64,000 nucleotides of DNA from Thiosulfativibrio zosterae (GCF_011398155.1 NZ_AP021888.1:62001-126000); one strand, 5' to 3'; shown: positions 33,185 through 42,331, counted from the stretch's first letter. Notes: generated from the letters alone by a model not told the origin. A program made the numbers and translations.

Positions 33185-36046
33185 ATGGCGCTTTTTCATT
33201 CTCTGCGCAGTCGTTTGTTACTGCTTTTGTTGAGTGCGGTTTTTGTGGTTACCCTCATCATCACTTGGATTTCGGTGAAACAAGGTCAAACGATGATTGA
33301 AGCCAATCGTGCCGAATTATTGCATCAATTAGCCAGTGGTATGGCGTTTCAGCTGAATAAAGACATGCAGAGTCGCGGTAATGAAATTCAAATGCTGACC
33401 GCCTTGTCCGATATTCAAAACCCGCAAGTTTCTATGACTCAAAAACGCGCCATCTTTGAAAAAATGCGTAAGGCTTATCCTTATTATGCTTGGATCGGCA
33501 TGACCGATGACCAGGGTAATATTTTGGCCGGCACAGACAACTTATTGGTGGGCAAAAGTGTCGCTAAACGCAGTTGGTTTTTAGAAGGTTCAAAAGGCCT
33601 GCATTTAGGCAGTGTGCATGACGCTTTTTTACTGGCCAAAATCATGCCTAAGCCAAAATGGGATGATTTACCCTTGCGTTTGGTGGATGTATCAGCGCCG
33701 ATAAAAGATGAAAACGGCAAACTGTTAGGCGTGATTTGTGGGCATTTAGGTTGGGACTGGGCGTTTGAAATGCGCCATAAGTTATTGTCATCCTCCAACT
33801 TACAGCATGTCAATTTGATGGTTGCCAAGGCTGATGGCTCTTTGTTGATGGGTACAGAAAAACTGCCTTCTGGGGCATTTAACCTCAGTGGTTTAGCCGC
33901 ATTTGATCAGGCCTTATTAAGCGAACACCAAGGCTTTGCCATAGAAAATTGGCCAGACAATCACACCTATATGACCTCGGTGGTTTATGAGCAGTCACCG
34001 GAAAATGCCATGTTGCAATGGGTTGTGGTGGCTCAAGAAAAAATGCAAGATGTCACTGCCGTGGTGAATGATTTAAAAGTGAAAATCATCCTGCTGTTAC
34101 TGGTGATGATGTTGGTATTGTGGGCTGTGGTTTGGCGCGTGGTGTCTGGCTCAACACGCCATTTAGAAAAGCTGACCGCGGCTGCCGATGGTATTCAAAA
34201 AGGCGATATGGATATTCGCATTCCCACCGTTAAACAACAAGATGAAGTTGGCATTTTGGCCAACTCCTTATCAACACTGGTTCATACTTTGCAAGACGAA
34301 ATTCGCGAAAAAACCCAAGTGGCGCAAGCCTTACAGTTGATGGCTCGAGTGCATGATGACAGTCCGCAAGGCATCATGATTACCGATGCTAATCAACACA
34401 TTTTAAGTATTAACCAAGCCTTTATTGATGTTACCGGTTATACCGAAGCCGATGTGCTGGGTAAAACACCGATCATCTTGCGTTCTGGTCGCCAAGATAA
34501 AGTTTTTTATGAAAAATTATGGCACACCCTCAATCGCGAAGGTCGTTGGCAAGGTGAAATTTGGAATCGCTCAAAATCTGGTGAAGTGTTTCCTGAGTGG
34601 TTGCTAATCAGCACCTTAAAGAACGAGCAAAATGAAGTCACCCATTACATTGCCATTTTTTCAGACATTACCGATAAAAAACAGGCCGAACAACAGCTGG
34701 TGTTTTTAGCCAATCACGATGTTTTAACGCAATTACCCAACCGCCGTTTATTGCAAGACACCATCAATCGTTTTATTCAATTTCACCCCAAAGATGAAGT
34801 TTCTCAGATCACCCCTCAAGTCGGGGTCATCTTTTTGGATTTGGACTTTTTTAAATCCATTAATGACTCTCTAGGACATTTGGTGGGTGACCAACTCTTA
34901 AAAGTGATTGCAGATACCCTAAATGCACAATTTAAATCTCCCAATCTGGTGGCGCGCTTTGGGGGTGATGAGTTTGTGATTTTTATGGCAGGCATACTGG
35001 ATGATCAGCAATTGATTTACGCGGCTGAAAGTGTGGTGAGTTGTTTTGAGAAGCCCTTTAAAGTGGGCGATTATTCGCTGCAAATTGGTTTAACCATGGG
35101 CATGAGTGTTTACCCACGAGATGGCAGCACGGCAGAAAGTTTGATTTCTGCCGCCGACACAGCCATGTACGACATTAAACGCAATCACCGCAGAAGTTAT
35201 CAATTTTACAGTTTGATGATGCGCGAAGCGGCCTATGAAAAACTGAGCATGGAAAATGATTTAAAACTCGCCCTAGCCAATCATGAGTTTTACTTGGTGT
35301 ATCAACCTCAGGTATCTATGCAAGGTTATCAACTGAGCGGTTTAGAGGCTTTAATTCGTTGGCAACATCCAAGCCGAGGCTTGGTTTCACCTAAGCATTT
35401 TATTCCCGTCTTAGAAGAGATGGGCTTGATTGAAGAAGTGGGGCTTTGGGTGGTTCGTGAGGCCTTAAAGCAATACCAAATTTGGTTAGCGGCTTACCCC
35501 ATTCAACATGTGTCCATTTCGATTAACTTATCTGCCGTACAATTACGCAATCCTAAACTCACTGACATGTTGCAAAAAGAAGTTAAAGCGTCAAATGTCT
35601 TGTGTAAGCAGGTGATTTTTGAAGTAACCGAATCGGTGATGGTCGATGAGGATGTGCGTATTCGTAAAGAGTTAAATACGCTACAAGAAAATGGCTGTCA
35701 TTTTGCCTTAGATGATTATGGGACTGGTTATTCTAATTTGGCTTATATTGACCAATTTAACTTGTCTGAATTGAAAATCGATCAGGCCTTTATTCAAAAA
35801 ATGCAAAACCATGCGACCGACCGTTTGATTATTCATCACACCATAGAAATGGCCAAAGCCTTAGGCATGAAAGTGGTTGCTGAAGGGGTAGAAATGGCCT
35901 CACAAATGGCGTTGCTCAGCGCTTATCCTGAGATTTTCATTCAGGGTTATTACTTTGACCGTCCATTGAGTGCAGAACAAATGACTCAGCGCCTAGAAAC
36001 TCGTGCTGATTTGGTGTGGGAACCAGCGCTAAAAACGCTGAATTAA
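33185..36046 (+). CDS. Cache-HAMP-PAS-GGDEF-EAL c-di-GMP enzyme
   Basis: This protein of about 953 residues starts at ATG 33185, preceded by GGGAA; the frame opens at a TTG six codons earlier. TM helix near residues 8-28, a periplasmic double-Cache-type sensor (motif YPYYAWIGMTDDQGNILAG and PIKDENGKLLGVICGHL), TM near 305-325, HAMP, PAS (ITDANQHILSINQAFIDVTGY), GGDEF with intact RFGGDEF near 592, and EAL (LEALIRWQHP near 720, DDYGTGYSNLAYI, AEGVEM). Both catalytic signatures look complete; the I-site is absent (KSPN). It is transcribed alone, opposite to most genes. Cache domains usually bind small organic or amino-acid ligands; the ligand here is unknown. Confidence 0.93.
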   Translation: MALFHSLRSRLLLLLLSAVFVVTLIITWISVKQGQTMIEANRAELLHQLASGMAFQLNKDMQSRGNEIQMLTALSDIQNPQVSMTQKRAIFEKMRKAYPYYAWIGMTDDQGNILAGTDNLLVGKSVAKRSWFLEGSKGLHLGSVHDAFLLAKIMPKPKWDDLPLRLVDVSAPIKDENGKLLGVICGHLGWDWAFEMRHKLLSSSNLQHVNLMVAKADGSLLMGTEKLPSGAFNLSGLAAFDQALLSEHQGFAIENWPDNHTYMTSVVYEQSPENAMLQWVVVAQEKMQDVTAVVNDLKVKIILLLLVMMLVLWAVVWRVVSGSTRHLEKLTAAADGIQKGDMDIRIPTVKQQDEVGILANSLSTLVHTLQDEIREKTQVAQALQLMARVHDDSPQGIMITDANQHILSINQAFIDVTGYTEADVLGKTPIILRSGRQDKVFYEKLWHTLNREGRWQGEIWNRSKSGEVFPEWLLISTLKNEQNEVTHYIAIFSDITDKKQAEQQLVFLANHDVLTQLPNRRLLQDTINRFIQFHPKDEVSQITPQVGVIFLDLDFFKSINDSLGHLVGDQLLKVIADTLNAQFKSPNLVARFGGDEFVIFMAGILDDQQLIYAAESVVSCFEKPFKVGDYSLQIGLTMGMSVYPRDGSTAESLISAADTAMYDIKRNHRRSYQFYSLMMREAAYEKLSMENDLKLALANHEFYLVYQPQVSMQGYQLSGLEALIRWQHPSRGLVSPKHFIPVLEEMGLIEEVGLWVVREALKQYQIWLAAYPIQHVSISINLSAVQLRNPKLTDMLQKEVKASNVLCKQVIFEVTESVMVDEDVRIRKELNTLQENGCHFALDDYGTGYSNLAYIDQFNLSELKIDQAFIQKMQNHATDRLIIHHTIEMAKALGMKVVAEGVEMASQMALLSAYPEIFIQGYYFDRPLSAEQMTQRLETRADLVWEPALKTLN

Positions 36047-36059
36047 GTTGAATTAAACA

Positions 36060-36122
36060 GAAGGCTAAAGCCTTCGCCCCAGATAGGACAGAATTTAGTA
36101 TGGGGCGCCGGCTTTAGCCTGC
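36060..36122. repeat. Single REP-like palindrome pair
   Basis: GAAGGCTAAAGCCTTCGCCCC at 36060-36080 faces GGGGCGCCGGCTTTAGCCTGC at 36102-36122 in the gap between convergent genes. Same family as the other arrays, here as one isolated pair. Confidence 0.85.
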
Positions 36123-36146
36123 TGGACAATCTAGAGATTGGGTTTT

Positions 36147-36593
36147 TTATGAGTTTTCAGTTAAAGCTTCAACCTGTGCCATATTGTTTTTTAATTGGAT
36201 CACTTTGACCAAATCACCGGCTTTAAAGGTTTGGTTGGGGGCTTTTTGAATTGCCCAGCTGGTGCCTTTGTAATTGACCCTAAGTTGCCCTTGATGTTCA
36301 ATAAGCTCACCCGTTTCACCGGTTTGCAAGGTTTCTAGAGTTAAGCTCTCACGATTGAGGGTTTTTAAAAAGAAGCCTCTTAATGCAAAAGTCAGCGCTA
36401 AACCAATCAACATAGCACTGAGCAATTGCACCTCACCGGAGGTGTGCCAGCCGAAACTGGCTAAACCCACCAAAATAAACCCTAACCCAAAAAACAACAG
36501 CACAAACAGCGTTAAAAACAATTCAGCACCCATCAGCACCAAGCCTATGCCAATCATCCACCAGGCGGGGATTTCGTTTAATAAAGGTTCCAT
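36147..36593 (-). CDS. NfeD-family membrane protein
   Basis: This 148-residue protein has three or four TM helices in its first 80 residues (WWMIGIGLVLMGAELFLTLF, LFFGLGFILVGLA, LLSAMLIGLALTFAL) and a C-terminal OB-fold domain (GETGELIEHQGQLRVNYKG...WAIQ, GDLVKVIQL). NfeD proteins are the partners of SPFH/stomatin proteins. This gene follows the SPFH gene by 6 bp, the standard pairing (E. coli QmcA with YbbJ). Confidence 0.9.
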   Translation of the reverse strand: MEPLLNEIPAWWMIGIGLVLMGAELFLTLFVLLFFGLGFILVGLASFGWHTSGEVQLLSAMLIGLALTFALRGFFLKTLNRESLTLETLQTGETGELIEHQGQLRVNYKGTSWAIQKAPNQTFKAGDLVKVIQLKNNMAQVEALTENS

Positions 36594-36599
36594 GTGGGT

Positions 36600-37511
36600 T
36601 TATCCTTTAGGGCTTTGATTATTCAATAAGCTGGTCAGCAGCGACAAAGACCCCACTAATTCAGTCGCTTCCATGGGCACCACCACCTTGTTGGCAGAGT
36701 CGCTTGCGGCTAGGCCAGCAAAGGCTTTAATGCGGTCTTTGGCCAATAAAAATTCCGCAGCATTGGCATTGTTTGCCATGGCTTCGTTAATCAACTCCAT
36801 GGCTTTTTGTTCACCGCTGGCATGTTGTTCTTTTTCGTAACGCACCGCATCCGCCATACGCTCAACGGCTTCGGCCTGTTTAAAGGCTTTTTGGCGCTCT
36901 CCTTCGGCTTGCATAATGGTGGCGTTCTTTTCCCCTTCGGCTTCGGTTTCGGTGGCGCGACGGCGACGCTCGGCTTCCATTTGTAACTCCATTGCCGTTT
37001 GCACGGCTTGAGGCACAGAAATATCCGCCACTTCTACACGCGTCACTTTTGCCCCCCAAGTGGCACTGGCTTGGTCAAGTGCACTGAGCAGTGCGGCATT
37101 TAAATCACCACGCGAGCTGAGGGTTTCATCGAGTTCTAAGCGGCCGATTTCAGAACGCAGAGTGGTCTGTGCTAATTGCGATACTGCGTGTTTTAAATCT
37201 AGAATTTCATAGGTGGCTTGTGCGCCATTGTTGATTCGGATAAACACCACCGCATCAATGTTAATGCTGACATTGTCTTTGGTAATGACGATTTGACGCG
37301 GAATATCGACAATTTGTTCTTGGGTGGTGTAGGTGGCGCGTATGGTATCGATAAACGGAATGATAAAACTCAAACCACCTTCTAGGGTGCGGTGGTATTT
37401 ACCAAGGCGTTCAATGACCCATTGGTCTGATTGTGGCACAACCTTGACGGCCATGAGTAGGTAGATAAATGCCAGCACAGAACTGGCGATGACAAATGCA
37501 AAAAAGTCCAT
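36600..37511 (-). CDS. qmcA: SPFH/stomatin-family membrane protein (QmcA-like)
   Basis: This 303-residue protein has one N-terminal TM helix (FAFVIASSVLAFIYLLMAV), the SPFH/Band 7 domain (VPQSDQWVIERLGKYHRTLEG, DIPRQIVITKDNVSINIDAV, LRSEIGRLELDETLSSRG), then a long charged coiled coil (about 175-245, AERRRRATETEAEGEKNATI) and a C-terminal segment used in oligomerisation. Such proteins form large ring assemblies in the membrane and influence quality-control proteases. GGGAGAAAACC precedes the ATG. It forms an operon with the NfeD gene. Confidence 0.92.
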   Translation of the reverse strand: MDFFAFVIASSVLAFIYLLMAVKVVPQSDQWVIERLGKYHRTLEGGLSFIIPFIDTIRATYTTQEQIVDIPRQIVITKDNVSINIDAVVFIRINNGAQATYEILDLKHAVSQLAQTTLRSEIGRLELDETLSSRGDLNAALLSALDQASATWGAKVTRVEVADISVPQAVQTAMELQMEAERRRRATETEAEGEKNATIMQAEGERQKAFKQAEAVERMADAVRYEKEQHASGEQKAMELINEAMANNANAAEFLLAKDRIKAFAGLAASDSANKVVVPMEATELVGSLSLLTSLLNNQSPKG

Positions 37512-37569
37512 GGTTTTCTCCCGTTAGAAAATGGCTCACGAGTCATTTTAGACAATTGTGCCGTTCAAG

Positions 37570-37599
37570 TTGTAGTTATTGCATGAAACTCGCTATATT
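37570..37599 (+). promoter_or_regulatory. Candidate promoter for the small exported protein
   Basis: TTGTAG at 37570-37575 and TATATT at 37594-37599 with an 18-bp spacer, about 30 bp before the ATG at 37632. Confidence 0.42.
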
Positions 37600-37631
37600 A
37601 AGCAGGCGGTCAATCAATTGAGGATTTTATA

Positions 37632-37958
37632 ATGAAAAAGGTATGGATTTTAGGATTGGGTTTATTGGGAGCCACCAGTTCGGTATTGGCTAATAATAAA
37701 GTTGAAATAGAATCCTATTCGCATCAACAGCGCATAGAGATTTTACAAAAGGCAGATGCGTGTATTAAAGCTGCCAAAACTAAAGAAGAATACAGGGCTT
37801 GTGAGGTCGCAGAAAAACAGTCTAGAGAAATCTTAAAAAGCGATGTTTTTGAGCAACGCAAACAGGGTATGCTGCAAAATTTGGACACTCGCCGCAACTG
37901 CATTGCCAAAGCACAAACTAATGAAGACTTGAAAGCTTGTCGAGTTGAAAAAAAGTAA
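37632..37958 (+). CDS. Small exported protein with two CX12C helical repeats
   Basis: This 108-residue protein has a cleavable signal peptide (MKKVWILGLGLLGATSSVLA) and then a helical, lysine- and glutamate-rich mature chain. It holds two similar segments, CIKAAKTKEEYRAC and CIAKAQTNEDLKAC, each with cysteines 13 positions apart, as in helical-hairpin proteins held by disulfides; DsbA would form the bonds in the periplasm. TTGAGGATTTTATA precedes the ATG. I do not recognise the family and assign no function. It is monocistronic on the plus strand. Confidence 0.72.
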   Translation: MKKVWILGLGLLGATSSVLANNKVEIESYSHQQRIEILQKADACIKAAKTKEEYRACEVAEKQSREILKSDVFEQRKQGMLQNLDTRRNCIAKAQTNEDLKACRVEKK

Positions 37959-38025
37959 TCGGTTTTTTGAAATACTTAAATAACAAGCTTTAATGGCTAA
38001 GCGCTTGATTGGCAAGGTTGCTCAT

Positions 38026-38481
38026 TTAAGCGCGAATTTTAAAAACCGCTTTGCGTACCGGTCTTGCGGGTACGCCAATACAGGGCATATGCGCGTCGGT
38101 GGGGAAGAAGATGGCAAACATGCCTTCTGTGACGGTAATCATAAAACCATTGGGTTCATCACGCGAAAACAATTGAAAATCTTTTTCGGGGTTGTAGGCT
38201 TTGCTGGGGATTTGCCCATTAAGCGGTAAAATGCCCATGTCTTCTTGGCCTTTTAAAACCACTTGTAAGTCTATGTAGGTTTTGTGGGATTCGTATTCGG
38301 TGGTTTCTACCGCAACGGTTTCGTATTCGTCAATAATCACAAATAGGTTTTCCCCATCTATGACATGTTTCCCCACTTCATAACCTGACAAGTCTTTGTG
38401 TTCTAAATAGCTAATGGCTTTGGCAATGCCTGGGTGAATGGCTAAATAGCGGTCGGCGTGCTCAAGGCGGTCCAAAATCAT
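38026..38481 (-). CDS. YhcH/YjgK/YiaL-family (DUF386) cupin-like protein
   Basis: This protein of about 151 residues uses the ATG at 38479-38481 with GGAG upstream; the frame opens at a TTG 24 bases earlier. The family motifs are ESHKTYIDLQVVLKGQE (His and Glu of a metal-binding beta-barrel), PEKDFQLF and FAIFFPTDAHMPCI (second histidine). Homologues are linked to sialic acid or other sugar metabolism (YhcH) or to biofilm (TabA). No sugar genes are nearby, so the substrate is unknown. Confidence 0.88.
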   Translation of the reverse strand: MILDRLEHADRYLAIHPGIAKAISYLEHKDLSGYEVGKHVIDGENLFVIIDEYETVAVETTEYESHKTYIDLQVVLKGQEDMGILPLNGQIPSKAYNPEKDFQLFSRDEPNGFMITVTEGMFAIFFPTDAHMPCIGVPARPVRKAVFKIRA

Positions 38482-38570
38482 GAGATTCTCCAAAAGGGCT
38501 GGCAAAAAAGGTTTTAAAGAACTCCATTATAAAATGCTCGCCGCAATTTTGCGCAGACTATTTTGAATGA

Positions 38571-40181
38571 TTATCCTAATCGTTGAACACAATCGTGATA
38601 ATCCATAGGCACTTCAATAAGATGCACGCCAGGGATGTGAAAACATTTTTCAATCAATCCTTGCAGTTCTTCGGTGCGAGTGAGCAAATGACCAATCGCG
38701 CCATAGCTTTCAGCATAGGCTTTAAAGTCTGGATTGTTGAGTTCAAGCCCAAAAGGCGCAAAGCCCATGGATTGTTGTTTCCATTCAATCATGCCGTAAG
38801 CATTGTCGTTGAGCACCAAAATAATTAAATCCAGTTTTAAGCGCACAGCGGTCGCCAATTCTTGTGAATTCATCATAAATCCACCATCTCCACAAATGGC
38901 CATGACTTTACGCTGCGGATAGACCAGTTTGGTGGCGATGGCAGAGGGCAAGCCTGCGCCCATGGTTGCCAGCGCATTGTCTAACAAAAGGGTGTTGTGG
39001 TGATAAGCCAAATAATTGCGGGCAAACCAAATTTTGTATAGACCATTATCTAGGGTGAGAATGCCATCTTCAGGCATGACTTGGCGGATGTCGTGCACCA
39101 AGCGTTGGGGAATGAGCGGAAATTGTAGGTTGTTAGCGTTTTCGGCGAGATGCGATTTTAAAGAGGCCAGATAGCTATGAAACGCATTGGGGTTTCCCGT
39201 GAAACAATTTTTTAAGGCTTCACTGATTTGATAAATACTGTTGGCAATGTCGCCCACGACATCGACTTGCGGAAAATAAACTGGGTCAATCGCTGCCGAA
39301 AGATAGTTAATGTGGATGACTTTAAAACCATCGGCCTGCATAAAAAAGGGCGGTTTTTCGATAACATCATGCCCGATATTGATAATCAAATCGGCTTGTT
39401 TAATGGCTTGATGAACCCAATCATTATCCGACAAGGCCGCTGTTCCTAAGTAAAGGGGGTGGCGTTCGTCTACCACGCCTTTGCCCATTTGCGTGCTTAA
39501 AAAGGGGATGCCGGTTTGGTCAATCAATTGGCGTAACATTTTGCCGGTGCTTTTACGATTAGCGCCAGCGCCGACTAAAATAATGGGGCGTAGGGCTTTT
39601 TGAATGAGCTCAACCGCATTGGCAATGGCTTTGGTTTCGGCCAAAGGGCGCCGAGTTTGGGTTGGGGGAATGAGGGGTGCATCGGTGGTGTCACGCGCGA
39701 TGTCTTCTGGTAATTCTAAATGTACGGCACCAGGTCGTTCGGTTTCGGCCAAGCGAAAGGCTTCACGAATGCGGGCGGGGATATTATGGGCGCTGCTGAT
39801 TTGTTGGGTGTATTTGGTGATGGGTCGCATCATGTCCACCACATTGATGATTTGAAACTGCCCTTGTTTTGAAGTTTTAATGGGCTTTTGTCCCGTGATC
39901 ATCACCATGGGCATGCCGCCTAATTGCGCATAGGCTGCGGCAGTGACTAGGTTGGTGGCGCCAGGTCCTAGTGTGGCTAAACAAACGCCTGCCTTGCCGG
40001 TTAAGCGACCATAGGTGGCAGCCATAAACCCGGCTGCTTGCTCGTGACGCGTGACCACTAATTTGATTGAAGAGGCTTGTAATGCATTCAGTAAATCGAG
40101 GTTTTCTTCGCCCGGAATACCAAAAATATACTCAACACCTTCGGCTTCTAGGCACTTTACAAATCGCTCTGCGGCTTTCAT
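38571..40181 (-). CDS. Acetolactate synthase large subunit-like ThDP enzyme, paralogue 2
   Basis: This 536-residue ThDP enzyme has catalytic Glu in VTRHEQAAGFMAATYGRLTG, the motif LGPGATNLVTAAAYAQLGG, a central domain, and the ThDP-Mg motif CGDGGFMMNSQELA...LND with the canonical GDG. EGVEYIFGIPGEENLDLLNA is nearly the same as in paralogue 1 at 9222-10868, but the two diverge in the substrate segment after the GATNLVT motif (AAAYAQLGGMPMVMITGQ here, GVADANMDNAPLVAIAGQ there), suggesting different acceptors or regulation. No small subunit is adjacent. GGGGGTCAAA before the ATG is a strong ribosome-binding site. Pyruvate to acetolactate is the default prediction. Confidence 0.83.
   Translation of the reverse strand: MKAAERFVKCLEAEGVEYIFGIPGEENLDLLNALQASSIKLVVTRHEQAAGFMAATYGRLTGKAGVCLATLGPGATNLVTAAAYAQLGGMPMVMITGQKPIKTSKQGQFQIINVVDMMRPITKYTQQISSAHNIPARIREAFRLAETERPGAVHLELPEDIARDTTDAPLIPPTQTRRPLAETKAIANAVELIQKALRPIILVGAGANRKSTGKMLRQLIDQTGIPFLSTQMGKGVVDERHPLYLGTAALSDNDWVHQAIKQADLIINIGHDVIEKPPFFMQADGFKVIHINYLSAAIDPVYFPQVDVVGDIANSIYQISEALKNCFTGNPNAFHSYLASLKSHLAENANNLQFPLIPQRLVHDIRQVMPEDGILTLDNGLYKIWFARNYLAYHHNTLLLDNALATMGAGLPSAIATKLVYPQRKVMAICGDGGFMMNSQELATAVRLKLDLIILVLNDNAYGMIEWKQQSMGFAPFGLELNNPDFKAYAESYGAIGHLLTRTEELQGLIEKCFHIPGVHLIEVPMDYHDCVQRLG
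39191..39206. promoter_or_regulatory. parS-like site in the second acetolactate-synthase-like gene
   Basis: GGTTTCCCGTGAAACA, 14 of 16 positions matching parS and the only copy here with the central CGTG half intact. Coding. Confidence 0.3.
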
Positions 40182-40230
40182 TTTGACCCCCTAAGGAAGT
40201 TCGTTTTTAAGTCGATTTTAGCGTAAATTT

Positions 40231-40244
40231 AACCAGGCCTGGTC
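40231..40244. repeat. Uptake-like palindrome copy 7
   Basis: AACCAGGCCTGGTC in the divergent region upstream of the second acetolactate-synthase-like gene and pyrD; AAATTT on the left, ATTTTT and a second T-run (+13) on the right. Confidence 0.87.
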
Positions 40245-40377
40245 ATTTTTGGGCAATTTTTGAATGAAATAAGAATATAAAAATATCATAATAATCTGAT
40301 GCTTATGAAATTTTTGCGCAAAGGCGTACAATCAAAACTATGCCAAATAATAGGCTTTCTCATTTAGGAGGTCTGCC

Positions 40378-41526
40378 ATGAAAACTTATTATGATTTGAA
40401 AGGATTATTAAACTATTTTGTCTATCGCTGGGTCTTAAGACCCTTGATATTCTTATGGCCACCTGAAGTTGCTCATAACAAACTCAAAGCCTTTGGTTTA
40501 TGGATGGGTTCTGGCGGTTTTGGTCGTTGGGTGTTACGCAAGCTGTTTTATTTTGAAGACCTCAGTTTAAACACGCTTGTGGATGGTATTCATTATCGCA
40601 ACCCTTTGGGGTTGTCAGCGGGGTTTGATAAAGATGGTGAACTCACCGATGTTTATCCCGAACTGGGGTTTGGGTTTGCGGAGTTGGGCTCTTTTACCGG
40701 CGAGATTTGTCCGGGGAATCCTGGCGTGGGGCGTCGCTTGTTTCGGATGCCGAAATCCAAATCCATTTTGGTTTGGTATGGGTTGAACAATCAAGGTTCA
40801 GAAAAAATTTCCAGCCGTTTGGCGGGCAAAAATTTTGCCATTCCGATTGGCATCAATGCCGCAAAATCTAATTTAAACCCTGAGTTTGATTTACAGGAAT
40901 CCATGGCGGATTATCTAAAAACCTTAAAAGCCTTCGAAAATATCGGCGATTACTTCACCATTAATATTTCATGCCCCAATACGCAAGACGGCGAACCTTT
41001 TGTAAACCCAGAAAACTTAGATGCTTTGTTGGCTGCCATTAGCGCCATTCGTCCGGCGGATAAACCCATTTATGTAAAGTTGGCGGCGGATTTAACGCTG
41101 GATGAAATCAATATTATTGTGGATGCCTGTGTGAAACATGGCATGAATGGCGTGGTGTTAACCAATTTAGCCAAGCCGGAATTTAATCAAGAATATGTGA
41201 AAGACGAACTGATTTTTCATAAAGGTGCCATGAGCGGTTTGCCCTTACAACGCATCTGCACCCAAGTAATTCGCCATGTCTATCGGCGCACGCGGGGCAA
41301 GCTCACCATTATTGGGGTGGGTGGCATTTTCACCGCAGAAGATGCTTACGAAAAAATTACTTCGGGGGCAAACTTGCTAGAAATGATTACCGGCATGATT
41401 TACGAAGGTCCACAGGTGATGGGTGAAATTAATCGTGGGTTGGTGGAATTGCTGAAAAAGGATGGCTTTGAATCCATAAGCGATGCGGTTGGCAGTCGCA
41501 ATCCTTTGCCACCGCTAGACACTTGA
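40378..41526 (+). CDS. pyrD: Dihydroorotate dehydrogenase-like protein (class 2 type) with unusual catalytic Cys
   Basis: This 382-residue FMN enzyme resembles class 2 (quinone-linked) dihydroorotate dehydrogenase, fourth step of pyrimidine synthesis. An N-terminal hydrophobic helix pair (about 8-30) would bind the membrane. The barrel shows PLGLSAGFDKDGELTD, GFAELGSFTGEICPGNPGVG, LNNQGSEKISSRL, NISCPNTQDGEP, VKLAADLTLDEI and GVGGIFTAEDAYEKI. Canonical class 2 enzymes have NISSPNTPG with Ser as base; here it is Cys, as in class 1. The FTGEICPGNPG stretch also differs from the usual SVTPRPQPGNPKPR. AGGAGGTCTGCC precedes the ATG. It could be the housekeeping PyrD or a variant with another substrate. 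Confidence 0.85.
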   Translation: MKTYYDLKGLLNYFVYRWVLRPLIFLWPPEVAHNKLKAFGLWMGSGGFGRWVLRKLFYFEDLSLNTLVDGIHYRNPLGLSAGFDKDGELTDVYPELGFGFAELGSFTGEICPGNPGVGRRLFRMPKSKSILVWYGLNNQGSEKISSRLAGKNFAIPIGINAAKSNLNPEFDLQESMADYLKTLKAFENIGDYFTINISCPNTQDGEPFVNPENLDALLAAISAIRPADKPIYVKLAADLTLDEINIIVDACVKHGMNGVVLTNLAKPEFNQEYVKDELIFHKGAMSGLPLQRICTQVIRHVYRRTRGKLTIIGVGGIFTAEDAYEKITSGANLLEMITGMIYEGPQVMGEINRGLVELLKKDGFESISDAVGSRNPLPPLDT

Positions 41527-41545
41527 TCACTTAAACCAACCTGGT

Positions 41546-42178
41546 CTAACTGGCTAAACTGGGAAACAAACCTTTGAGGCCATTAGCAATAAATTCAATC
41601 GAAATGGCCGCTAAGAGTAAGCCCATAATGCGAGTGATGATGCTAATTCCCATCATGCTTAAGTGTCTTGATAGCCAAGGGGTGAGTTGGAATAGCGCCC
41701 AAATAATCATCCCCAAGATTAAAATGATGAATCCCAAAAAGGCATAATGCATCACCGTGTCATGCCGATGGGCTTCAATAATCACGGCACTGATGGCGCC
41801 TGGCCCAGCCAATAGGGGCATTGCCAAAGGCACGACTGCAATGGATCCATTATGGTCTTTAAACTCGCTGGGTTTGCCTTTTCTGGCGGCATCGTCTTTA
41901 CTTTGCATCATGTTAATGGCCATGAGCAACAGCAAAATCCCGCCGCCCACGCGGAAGGAATTAATCGAAATACCAAAAAACTCCAGCAAGATTTCGCCAA
42001 AAAGTAGCGCCACAAACAGGATGCTCACCACGGCGATGATAATCATCTGAATAATTTTGCGTCTTTCTTCTAACGCATAATTCACCGTCATGGCTAAAAA
42101 AATCGGGATAACCCCGATGGGGTCGACGATGGCCAATAATCCAATCAAAAAGCGCGTGTATTCTGTAAACTCTAACAT
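41546..42178 (-). CDS. MarC-family (UPF0056) membrane protein
   Basis: This protein of about 210 residues has six TM helices; the start at 42176-42178 has TAGGAG upstream, while another ATG lies 24 bases earlier. Motifs are GLLAIVDPIGVIPIFLAMT, FRVGGGILLLLMAINMM and VPLAMPLLAGPGAISAVI, which define the family. The role is unknown; the old link to multiple antibiotic resistance has not held up. It converges with pyrD, 19 bp apart. Confidence 0.9.
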   Translation of the reverse strand: MLEFTEYTRFLIGLLAIVDPIGVIPIFLAMTVNYALEERRKIIQMIIIAVVSILFVALLFGEILLEFFGISINSFRVGGGILLLLMAINMMQSKDDAARKGKPSEFKDHNGSIAVVPLAMPLLAGPGAISAVIIEAHRHDTVMHYAFLGFIILILGMIIWALFQLTPWLSRHLSMMGISIITRIMGLLLAAISIEFIANGLKGLFPSLAS

Positions 42179-42317
42179 CAGCAAAACTCCTAAGATTGTC
42201 ATGCAGGTAACCGACTTTTCAATCAGCTAACCGCCTAAATGCTGCCGCTGGGGCGCAGGCTTTAGTCTGCTGACGGTTTTTTAGATAACTAAAAAGATTA
42301 GTTTAGCGATTAATTTT

Positions 42318-42331
42318 GACCAGGCCTGGTT
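42318..42331. repeat. Uptake-like palindrome copy 8 (inside 192-bp unit)
   Basis: Exact GACCAGGCCTGGTT, followed by ATTTTTT and a second T-run 12 bases after the core. Confidence 0.85.
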
